64,000 nt of DNA, from the NCBI RefSeq assembly GCF_910592395.1, contig NC_088310.1:24695491-24759490 (forward strand), read 5' to 3'. Below the pieces are notes generated by a model. That model saw only the letters and a program-made list of their open reading frames with translations, did not search any database and was not told the origin of the DNA. Numbering within the stretch: position 1 is the first letter of the stretch; each line of letters opens with the position of its first letter. The stretch is from Lineus longissimus. Taxonomy: Eukaryota; Nemertea; Pilidiophora; Heteronemertea; Lineidae. Of the stretch, positions 11,901 through 20,090 are shown in pieces. A program made the position numbers and the translations under genes.

Positions 11901-11933
11901 CCTTTGGGGCACCATGGAAAACGCCATTTTCAC
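5949..11933 (-). CDS. gag-pol: BEL/Pao Gag-Pol polyprotein (1994 aa)
   Basis: One unbroken frame encodes the proteins that copy and insert the element. In order: an N-terminal region with a Ser-rich stretch (about 115-165) and a probable charged coiled coil (about 180-220); a BEL-type gag domain (about 350-500); two zinc knuckles, an imperfect one (C583, C586, H591, C595) and a CCHC one (C616, C619, H624, C629); an aspartic protease with LDNCSTATLC at D718; reverse transcriptase (about 985-1170) with motif A D1052 and YVDD at 1131-1134; RNase H with D1313, E1357 and D1387; integrase with H1632, H1637, C1667, C1670 and catalytic D1703, D1765, E1815; and a C-terminal DUF5641-like tail. The length is usual for fused BEL Gag-Pol. 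All catalytic residues I looked for are present, and there is no frameshift or stop. The start is the first ATG after the leader; a second Met lies at codon 3. Confidence 0.96.
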   Translation of the reverse strand: MKMAFSMVPQRDLKVLKKKRSTAKGLLTRKGNEIQTLLDCVDSYGQLSRINDLGEELGRLFTNFLACHNAYHSLLYSPEDIAESRLYVDRVARFMGQRLEEISSWSEALKDRISEGGVSSVGSDVSSFDTSVSPDDSISTMASEHRSVKSRSSTRSGSHRSNVSMAQMRAAANCAVYEVEASLLAERQALAKKELEMVQQREELELKAKLAHARAKERACSMVHSSRTSPTNEKVGVSGNESQDKPKRDPGQVGLIPDPRLNPRQPAFHPGQVHGNISNYQSTPTPMAPESVTTNFLRPTPFQGNNEVSTCIQATEVPVSHVSALPDALMEVLHQGQQQQRLLLNTLQLPKVDLMTFDGDPLRYWLFIRAFENSVDRDLIDDSVKLSRLLRYCTGKARQVIECCAVKDPTEGYKLARKLLKDRFGSDFVVSQAWVNRIVNRKQAKGPEAIRDLADDLKNCVETLTAMKQLDRLNDSYLVQIVERLPQYLQNRWKRVVQKIRKTKDDRPSQGNPGIKDLLQLISEAAEEENDPVFGKCGAKESKTESNHKSNNKQRPGHGSAFSIQTDTGYQGSSGDKPRVPKCLVCKEAHHVTACEIFKKMTQNERWVTVRDNKVCKNCLKGPHFASNCRNPPACKVSGCGNKHNTLLHLDGAPAPKSRADGHDVQEKKADVKPQPARSNATVLSTGAGINRIASPIIPVKVKGIGGNEEVITYAMLDNCSTATLCTESLATKLGLKGKTAITELTTIERKDSRFETTIYGLEVADLDGKEVITLPHVFSKSNLNVRPNDIKPSDLNDLPHLQGLDILTVDTDKVDLLIGQDVPEALVPLEVKSHDDDPRRVPYAVRTALGWTLNGPFGENGRTDERHSCHFINNDTSLQQQVERFWKLDNLGDGTGLSMDDRKVVDLWDRTAVLQDGHYTLPIPFKQRPPNLPDNYSMAKKRLESLGRRFQKDATLHERYNTEFKTLLEEGYAELVPDEEISRKDGMVWYLPHHPVLNPKKPEKTRIVFDCAAKHRGTSLNENVLQGPDLTNKLIGVLLRFRQEKVGFTSDVRAMFNQVRVEKDHRDVLRFLYFDEGDITKAPRIYRMRTHIFGGVWSPSAANYALKKTAADNASDFPPETAETVNRSMYVDDVLGSKVNDPEAIVLATSLREMLKRGGMDVIKWASNSRVLLKAIPNSDLAMGMKDLDLDSDGLPTERALGMVWDVEQDTFRPCITTQDRPMTRRGVLSILSSVYDPLGLVSPFVLKARTIFQDLCREKLGWDDGMSQHQQQQWNRWLEDLPKLENFSVPRCLRSEDQDTVVHNQLHHFSDASEGGFGATSYLRQEDIYGRVHCALVMTKAKLTPLKTTTIPRLELTAAVEAVKLDKLLRSELEIPLCESVFWTDSMIVLYYIRNKTKRYQTFVANRVAKIHESTVPTQWRHVPTDQNPADDVSRGMTADELIGSGNDRWRNGPEFLKQQETQWPKEPIVIETEGMIEVKPEVKVYATNPTQDGGQQAISTMINHYSCWYRLKKGIAWMLRLKKVLHQKVKNKDIPGQVAMTPPRRGLTVDELLEAEQEVLKFVQKKAFGDIQANFKTCKLKKLNPVLDSDGILRVGGRLENSNLPDETKHQIILPKKHHVVDLIVRYSHNLTGHSGSERILTEVRQKFWIIKGRLAVRRNNTKCLHCRKRNVKPMIQQMADLPSDRVASPRAAFCHVGLDYFGPFQVKRGRSMVKRYGCIFTCLTTRAIHIEVAENLTTDSFINALQRFVSRRGMPIRIRSDNGTNFVGAQKELKKAIREWNLSRIEEYMRQREITWVFNPPAASHMGGVWERQIRSVRKVLDGIIKQQNLTDDTLHTMMCLVEAIINGRPLTKLSDDPDDLQPITPNHLLLLRPGTCQPPGLFDEADLYRRKWKQVQYLADLFWRRWTKEYLTALQERQKWCHASQNLKPDDLVLIVDDNAHRNSWLLGRVIETYPGKDNLVRSAKIKTHHNELTRPVTKLCLLESSVDI

Positions 11934-12113
11934 AATCTGTGTCGGACAGCCTTGGGCTTGATCAGCTTCAAATCACTAACATATCGAACCTTACGTCGTG
12001 AGGTACGTGACCCATATGGTCGGCCTCTATCCTTGGATAAGGAGTGAGTTCCTTCGAAAGTCGAAAGACCAAAAAAGGTAATTCCATCCAGAATTCCTTT
12101 ATTGAACAGAAAA
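11934..12113 (-). other. BEL element 5' leader
   Basis: This is the segment between the 5' LTR and the Gag-Pol start. In element sense it begins TTTTCTGTTCAATAAAGG. A tRNA primer binding site is expected within the first bases, but I could not match one to a specific tRNA. Confidence 0.6.
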
Positions 12114-12723
12114 TGTAGTTTCGAATGAGATGTACCAAATATCCTTAAGAATAACTTGAACGAAGTTGTGTCCCGTAAAAAAGAAACACGCCTTTTATTT
12201 GCCCCTTTTGATCTTTCACTTTACATAACATGACTTTGGAGATTCTAACGATGATTATGATGTCTTCATCTATATAGTGATGGCGGCGGTGGCGGCGGCG
12301 GTTCAATCTGTAAAATTAATCATTCAAATAAGCCTAATGCTAGTGATACTACCTAAAAGATATTAACCTGAGAAATATATTGATATAAATCGGGAACCGG
12401 AATCAAACTTACAAAGCTGGGGACTCTTAAGTTTCTCTGGAATTTAACTTGAAAGTAATACATATAAGTAGCCTTTAAATGTTCATCTTGCTTCCTTGAC
12501 GGTGTACATCTCACTGACTCCAGATGACCCAAAAATCTTCAATGACTTCAACATGAACTTTGTGACAGTATTAATTAACTTTTACGGCTTGACACTCTGG
12601 GAACTGCTAAGATAAGGCTAAAGTTCAGATAGGCCTACATAAATCAATAGAAAGAGAAACAGTTAGCCAGCATGAAGGATAAGAAATATGTAATATATAT
12701 ATATATTGATTTTGTCTGTAACA
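12114..12723 (-). repeat. 5' LTR of BEL element
   Basis: This direct repeat reads as identical to 5116-5725. In element sense it starts TGTTACAGAC at 12723 and ends CTACA at 12114. It should carry the element's promoter; no TATA box was assigned, although an AT-rich run lies near its start. Confidence 0.95.
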
Positions 12724-12728
12724 TACAC
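12724..12728. repeat. Target site duplication, right copy (TACAC)
   Basis: TACAC follows the right LTR directly and matches 5111-5115, marking one clean insertion event. Confidence 0.9.
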
Positions 12729-15700
12729 CGATGTATCCACTGTGTCACTAATCAACTTTAAAGGCTAGTTCACCTCTATACGATTGCGTGCTGCTCTGAC
12801 TGCACTTTTATGGAAAATCGTAAAAAACTTCGTGCACTGATTAGTTTGCAATCGCTGCACAAAGAGGGAGCATTTCACTCCTGGCAATGGACCCACTGCG
12901 CAAGACAACTGGTCTAATTGAAAAATCTCTTGCCAGATGAAAGTTATCATGCAATATCAATTACTGTGATGGTTGTACGCTGTGCACTGTGGCAGCAAAT
13001 GATTTGCATGAGAAATTGATTAACCTGCTAACAATGCAAAGCACTCTAGCCATATTTTTCAACTCAATTGTCAATGTATAGTAAAAAAAAAAATCGGGTG
13101 TGCATCACATAAAATATCACCTTGCATGAAAGAGTTGAAGTCTTGAATTTTCTTAAGGAATAACAAAATATCAGCCTTCAATTAGTATACATGAAGTGAT
13201 TTGGCAAGTCCCGTTCCAGGGACTTTCTGTCTAATAATATGGTTAACAGCTTACTCCCATAAAATGACAATATTTCATCTGCTAGTGTTGTGTAAATCAG
13301 AAACAAAAGTCGAATCTGATATTTTCTTTATTGTATATGATGTAACTGAACTGGGTTGATGTTGCCCTCGTCAGACATTTGTGTCACTGAAAATGATATT
13401 TGCAGTCCACAACATATTTTATGTTCTGCACCATCTGAATGTGGCTGTCATAAACTCTTTATCACATATGTTATCAATATCTTAAAGGAATTAAAAATGG
13501 ATTTGAGTATTTTATGTCAGACAAAGTCAGACATTTTACTGAATAAATGTTTTTTTAGCAATTTGATGAGAGTTTGTGGATGAGATTAGATATAACCTAA
13601 TAACAGTTAAAGCTGCATGACATGCCCCTTGGCAAATTCGGTAATTAGAGTATGAGAACAAAAGGAACAAATTATTCAGCATAAAACATGTTGAAGACAA
13701 TCATAAAACATTGTCAATTATTCATACGTTTATAACCTTTCATGTGGAGATAATTTAATCCATTTAGACTCATCAAAATGGTCCAATTTTGCTCAAATCG
13801 ATATATTGCTGCAGGGGATATCAATTTGATATCTATGTGAAGGTGCATTATGTTCCAGGCATTGTGCCTTGCCAGAGGCAGTTTATTGACTTGTGCGAGT
13901 TTTAATCATATGAACGATGAAGTGCTCCTAGCAGTATTATATTCCCTGTAGCAAAGTAATAAATTCAGTAAAACTACATGTACCATAAACAAAACCAAAA
14001 AAAATAGGAGCGATTTATTTTCCCTGATCTCACTAAAAAAATTGAGTTTCGCATTAAAATGGTTTAGTATTCAGATCCGAGAGGCTGTCAGCTTCATTTT
14101 ACCATAATATCTTTTTATGGCTTTTATCAGCTCTTACATGTGACCTCTTGCTTTACTTAAATCGAAATTTCCCATTTAAGAAAATCTTTAAAAAAGTTTA
14201 ACCCCTCTTCTCTCCTCAGTAGCTGCACAAAATGTACCAGTTGTGGGTGTACCTCCAACACAACATGTCCAAAATGAGTTAATTATTTAGACAGATACAG
14301 AAGGGCCACACCCTGACTTAAAGCATTATCATACCATGCTATTATCAAGTTTAGACTTTACGATTAATGATAAGCTATTACAGTTTTTAATTAACAGTTT
14401 TAAAACCAAAGGAAATGCAGAATGCAAAAACAATCGATCTTACTCTATTGAAATCTGATGTTTTCTGGGCACTGCCCATCTGATTAAAGTTTTTACCTGG
14501 TCAATCATGATATATCTTTTTTCCAATCATGATATGGGAGTAAAAGTAACTTATACTTAGAGTTTAAAAACATTGTTGTTTGAGGGATAGGTCTTTGATT
14601 TGGTATATTTGACCTTGAAACACCATGTGGATCCTATTTTGTTTTCCATCAACCTGAAAAAGTGGTCTTAGATTGGTGACGACTGAAGTATATGTCAAAT
14701 ATCAGTACACCTGTGATCCCTATCCTGATGTAATTATCAATACTCACCAGTGGCATGTGTGACATATCTGCCCACGAAACCTTAACAGTTGTTGCTGATT
14801 TCCCCTGCTGCGGAACAACCCACAAGAAATCATTGATTGATTTTGTCACCTGTCATCTCTGCAGACATGTTTCTTGTTTGAAGATAACGACTCACCTGGT
14901 ATGTCCACCAAATTTGTCTCTGGTGACAATACATATTGTCATTATACATTCTACCTTCACGTCATGTCTCCTAGACAAGACAGGATGTGTAGCCGGCATT
15001 TCCTCATTAATTTTTTCAACTTGCTGGATTGCAGATTTCATCGTAAAGAAAAAAATCACATAACTGGGATATAATCATATAGCGTAGCCACCAGCTGTCT
15101 GAAAGGTGGCCAAGAAAAGATGTTTTGTGACTTATTCTGTGCTGGCTGAACAATTTGCAATGAATGAAAAGAGGAATTTCGAAATAGGGTTTGGTCTAAA
15201 ACAATGTTTTTATTTGTCCCACGATGTGGTCCTGAGATCCGCAGGCATCATCAGTTGGGTTGATCTTATTGATGGACTTAAAGGACATTTTCTTGTATAT
15301 CCTAGCCAACCTAGAGGAAATCTTATCATTTTCAGAAATGCTACCACAACATTAACTTGAGGATGTTTCAATGTACTTCAGAACAACGGTCGTATAGCCT
15401 GCCAGAAATGCCCTCAGCATAATCTGCTGTGTTCATATCTTGGGAAAGTCATCGATTTTTCCGATCTACAATCAAATATGTCGGAAATTATATTTTAAAA
15501 AACTTCAGTGAGAGAATCTCCACAATATAGAACCTTAGCCATTAATATCCTCTGGAAATGAATGGGAATATTTCCAATATTCCTACCATTCATCACACCA
15601 GAATCATCATCCAATATCGTGTTGTCACTTCGAGACTCAGAGAAACGTCGACCATCATCAAACAAGGTGATTTTCCTCCAACAGTGCGTAATAATCATCT

Positions 15701-17974
15701 CCCCTCCACAGGAGGCGCTCTGTGAATAAAGGACTAAGATGTCATGGAATCTGGTACAGTTATGACATAGGTATCAATCAACAAGTCTGGTGAATGCAAT
15801 GGTCATGAGAACTAAATCGTCATATGGATTATCAATTTTAAAGAAGTGCGATGATCTGTTTGACCAGATAGGCTGTTAATACTTTTTCAGTTTGTGTGTT
15901 AAAGCACTTGTATATGTACAGGGCTGCTGTTATGTATGTAACAGTACTTTTCTCTGACCTGCCTCAAGGTGCTTTAAGATGACTGTCATAACTAAAGAGT
16001 CCTTTGAATGAGACTTAAAACCCTGATTGCCTATAAGACAGGCTAAGGATCCAACATGGGGTAAATGTACGTGTTCCCGATGTGGCCAAAATCCTATCGC
16101 GATGAATCCAAAAAGGACAATGTAGCCTAAAATGATTATAATGGACTGTGAGCATAGCATAAGGACAGCCGAGTGGTGATGAAACTGTGGTTGGGACCAA
16201 GACACCTTAACCAGTTCACCAATGCACATGGCAAGGTGCAATGTTCAATCTGGCGTAAAGGTTTCACTGCCACTCCAAAAGTGCCACTTATTCTTTCTTG
16301 GTGGACCAAGTCTACAGCATTGTTATTTTTCCATTACCACACGTTCATGCTGATGGATTTTTCTCTGTTATCGATCTGGCTTTATCAGATGATCATCTCT
16401 TGAATTGAAATAGTTTGGTATCGCTTGGACAGACATTAGAAGATCTATGATGAACTTATCCAAGATATAAGGAGGGGATTTTTAGATTACAACGTCATCT
16501 GAGATCGCCATCAGTGCAGTAGGGGAAGGGTTTAAGTCAAGAGTATTGAGCTCTGAGATCAGGTTAATGGTCCCCATAATTTCCAAGTTCAAGCATTGTT
16601 TTCTAAGGTTGTGGGAATATGCTGCGACTCTGCTGTGCTTTATATGGTAAATTGTCACTGTAGCCCTAGAGACTTAATGCATATTGTGGTTTTAAAGGAA
16701 GTTGGTTTCACCGACCCCTGTCTCAGTCAGAGGGGGGATATGCGAGACATTTGATGAAAGGATGTCAGTGACCTGCAACCTGCGACGAGATTGCTGCAGC
16801 CGTCGATTAATATCAGACCCAGCAATTCCAGTAGGCTGAGTTTTAATTCAGATAAGAGGTCTTTTTTTACACATCCCAGCAGTAACTATTGCAAGTCTCA
16901 GTGATAAAAATCTCTCATTTGGGTGGCACTTTATGTAAGGTTTCTTGGTTGATGGAAATATTCATGAACTCTACTACTAAATGCTCTGGCACAACATATA
17001 GATAAAAGCAGTCCCTCTAAGCCCGGTATCTGTAAATAAAGGTTTGGTCGGAGATCGAAACCATTAGTGCGTCTCTGTCAAAAAAGGTCCTTGGTGACTG
17101 TGTTGCCCATGCCTTGGAGACAAATATCTTTCTTTTTCTTGTGACCTTGCATGGCTATACAAGTCAGTTTTTTTTCAGAATCAGTCAGCAATCTGTCTTT
17201 TATATCTCTGGTAAAGAATATGGTTGGAAACGGCTTTGATGAAGGTTACCCATGCCTTGAAGCTGGCTGGTCGTGTGACCAAACACATGTGCTTGGTCAC
17301 GACAGATTATTGGTAAGGTGTCTTGCTATGGGTTTCAGTCTAGCGATATAGAGGTTTTAGTGCTTCTATTTTCTGATGCAGTGCACAGTCATCTGGTATC
17401 AGTGATTCCCAGTTATCTAAAAGGAAGACTTTATGTAGGAGCTAGAGAAGTTTAGATTAAGTCACTTAAAGTTGCTGATAGACGTTTCTCCTTTACATGG
17501 AAACTGCAAAATAACTTTGGTGCTTCTGGTGATTTATTACTTCAATATAAATCCTTTACTGCCTTGGTCAAGTTATGATGTCAACTCATGCTGATGATAC
17601 AGCGTTTAAAAATCAATTATGATATTGCCATCCACTTCGAATGGCAATGCCAATAAAAAATGAAAAAGAAAATGACGAGAGATTTGACCTTGAACCCTGA
17701 GTGGCAAACCTCAGCTGCATGAATCAGGCATTTTTCACCAATTGATGGATTGATGGAAGAAATATTGGCTCTTTTATTTTTTAATAGAATGTTATTTAAG
17801 GCATGGAAATGGCGCTTGCAGAGTTGTCTCAGTTGGCAATCTCAGGTCGTTCTCAACTCTTTCCGGCTCAATCTAGGCATCATTGCTCTTGGTAAACATG
17901 CAAACAGTAGATGTTAGCAGCACTGTTGAAGTGTTGACGTTTTTTGATTGGCAATTTAGACATAAAAAGGAGTG
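12729..17974. other. Non-coding, nothing recognised
   Basis: AT-rich DNA with short frames only. I looked for the neurexin EGF-B exon that should precede the first visible LNS4 exon and found no convincing cysteine-rich exon with splice sites. It may be an upstream neurexin intron. Confidence 0.55.
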
Positions 17975-17976
17975 TA

Positions 17977-18586
17977 CTGTGGAACCTCGGTAACACAACC
18001 ACTCATGGGACTGAGGTTGAATAGTCGCATTACCGGGGTGGTCGCTTCAGTGAAGTTGAAAATCCCGCGACAAAATACACGATTAGGTTTTCCCACCAAA
18101 ATTGTTGAACTTATTCATCAGTTCAAAATTCTGAAAAATTTTCAAAGTCAAAATTTTTGGGGCTGATGATGTTTCTTCATTTTGAGCAGAACAAAATATT
18201 TGGACTTAAATTTTTTTTTCAAGGTTAGGGGTAGGGTTAGCAGAAAAAAAATCTCAATAAAATTTTCAAAGAAAAAAAGTTTTGGGACTGATGATGTTGC
18301 TTCATTTTGAGAAAAAAAAAATGTTTTTCATTCTTCAGATTTGAAGTTTTTCACAAAAAAAATCGGTCGCGATGGATTACGGCAATTGGGCCCTTCGGCC
18401 GGGTTAGAGGGATGAATTTGGGACCGCCAAATCAAGTGATCGTGGTCTGGGTACCAGGCTGGTCGTGTTACCAGCTAGGAGCCTTGTAATGGTAATTAGA
18501 TAGGAAACCATTCAGGACCGGCGATTCTTTGTCGTCATAGCGGGGTGATCGCGTTACCGGGGTGGTCGCCGACCCGGGTTCCACTG
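17977..18586. mobile_element. Non-autonomous pogo/Tigger-like DNA transposon, copy B
   Basis: The left end is CTGTGGAACCTCGGTAAC and the right end is GGGTTCCACTG, whose complement is CAGTGGAACCC. Both ends are flanked by TA (17975-17976 and 18587-18588), the target duplication of the Tc1/mariner/pogo superfamily. Subterminal GTCGC..TTACCGGGGTGGTCGC motifs occur at both ends (about 18024-18048 and 18550-18570). The interior has two direct copies of the AT-rich core also seen at 1-540, with a GTTAGGGGTAGGGTTAG motif between them. There is no transposase frame, so it would need enzyme supplied in trans. Superfamily assignment rests on TA and end sequence only. Confidence 0.8.
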
Positions 18587-18588
18587 TA

Positions 18589-19872
18589 ATATGGATCTCC
18601 AGTCTATGTCTATATCTTGATAGGCCATGCATATTTTAGCCATAGTTATCTGTTCTACTTGTTCTAGTGGTTTGGTCTGTGGCTTCCTGATACCATAGTC
18701 ATCCTGTTGAGATTGTTATTAAATTGAAAAATGCGCAGGACATTTTCATCAATTAGTGCTACATACCCAAAGGATGTCAACCTGCCATATTCTGTAATGG
18801 ATTAGTGTTAATTACGGGAGAAATCGACTTGGGACAAAACCGTGACAGAGCCTAGGGTTGGGGCAATTACCATGATGAGTTGATGAATATGATTCAACCT
18901 GGCTGGGTATGAAACTGACTGATGAAATATTTGCGTAGGCTGTTGTGTGGTTCTCCTTTGGGCATTGTGGTACATTATACGATTTGATCAAGCTGGTGAG
19001 AAAAAAATTCAAATGGAAATGGGGTCTGCCTCCCTGTGAAACATGATGAATAGAGATGTAGCGGTTAGCCTTTACCTTTGAGTTGATCAGGGAGGGGAAT
19101 ACAGACTGTGCATCGAGGAAGACTTTTTATGACATTTGATTGACAATATGATATTCAGAATACAAACTATGTATGGAATGATCGTATGCCACAAAAACGT
19201 GAATAGCTGTCTAAAAGTTTATGACACAAAAGCGCTTGAAAAGCAATGTCTGCTGGCAAATGGCCTTAATAGAGACACAGAGTAGAATATGAGATGAAAG
19301 GGTATAAAAATCTTTAAATGGATACTACAGAGAGAATGTGTTATTGACACCTCTTTTGAAGAAACTACTCCACAATATCACATTTATTGGTAATAATGTT
19401 TCTTGGTGAAAGGAATTACTGTATGTCCTTGTAAGTATGACAGCACTGATCTTTTTCGCCAATGTGTCAGAAACATCTGATATCCCACCTTTGTCTTATG
19501 GAGGTGTCATTCTTTTGATGTTTTGGATGCAGTAAACAAGGTTGAACTACTTTCTCATCCTACCTATGGAAAAGAATGGTACTGTGTTTTCAAAGCCATG
19601 GTCATCATCACTGCACAGTCTTTTGAAATAAGAGGATTCGGCCATATTATATTAGGTGGTCCTTGTCTGCATCAGCTTTTTAGCTAATAAATTCTGAACG
19701 TCTTTCACTTGCAGTGCAGGTAGATGTCTATCACACTTTCAGCTACAGTGCAGGTAGATCTCTTGTCCATCATTCTCAAGTCCTTCTACGTTCATGGATC
19801 TGGGTGTTTCTTTTCGGTTTAGCAGCCTTCACATCTTAATTCTAAATATGTTCAATGTTTTTCTCCTTTCAG
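18589..19872 (+). other. Probable neurexin intron, 3' part
   Basis: Non-coding sequence leading into the first neurexin exon. A short duplicated motif, CAGTGCAGGTAGAT, occurs twice at about 19713-19757. The intron ends with a pyrimidine-rich TTTTTCTCCTTTCAG at 19858-19872. The upstream donor was not found. Confidence 0.6.
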
Positions 19873-20090
19873 TTGCCTCCACCCTCAGCTTCGATGGCAC
19901 ACAGTATGTCCTCATATCGGTGCCTGACGAGTCCCAGACAGAGGCTGAAGACATTTCCATCCGCTTTAAGACAAAACGTCCTACGGGTCTGATTTTTGCG
20001 ACGAGTACTGATCAGACGTTGGATCGAATGGAGCTTTCAATAGCCGACGGTCGCCTGAGTCTTGAAGTCAACTTAGGGAGTGGGGCAAAG
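19873..20090 (+). CDS. Nrxn: Neurexin exon: first half of LNS4 (laminin G)
   Basis: This exon encodes the N-terminal strands of a laminin G/LNS domain, including STLSFDGTQYV, TEAEDISIRFKTKRPTGLIFA and RLSLEVNLGSGAK. From memory of the family, the best match is LNS4 of alpha-neurexins, the domain after EGF-B, with the same TEAED and VNL landmarks. Neurexins are presynaptic single-pass adhesion proteins, and their LNS domains bind postsynaptic partners outside the cell. The acceptor is TTTCAG (AG at 19871-19872) and the exon begins with two bases of a split codon (phase 1). The donor is AAG|GTAAGA at 20091 in phase 0. Length is 218 bp. An ATG upstream at 19794 is intronic and is not taken as a start. 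The junction falls where vertebrate neurexins have alternative splice site 3. Confidence 0.92.

Larger units (their letters stand above)
5116..12723 (-). mobile_element. Complete BEL/Pao LTR retrotransposon, antisense to neurexin
   Basis: The element is 7608 bp, bounded by two 610-bp direct repeats and flanked by a TACAC duplication. In its own sense (- strand) each LTR starts TGTTACAG and ends CTACA, giving the usual TG..CA ends. The interior is a leader (11934-12113), a single Gag-Pol frame (5949-11933) and a short 3' segment (5726-5948). The protease, RT, RNase H, integrase order and the domain types place it in the BEL/Pao superfamily. No separate envelope frame is present. With LTRs that read as identical, an intact frame and a preserved duplication, I infer a recent insertion that may be competent to move. 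Confidence 0.97.

Noticed and set aside
12060-12113. tRNA primer binding site next to the BEL 5' LTR
   Set aside because: No stretch complementary to a recognisable tRNA 3' end was evident, so none is annotated.
13380-13450. Cysteine-rich stretch (DICSPQHILCSAPSECGC) considered as the missing EGF-B exon
   Set aside because: Cysteine spacing does not fit an EGF domain and no acceptor/donor pair in the right phase frames it.
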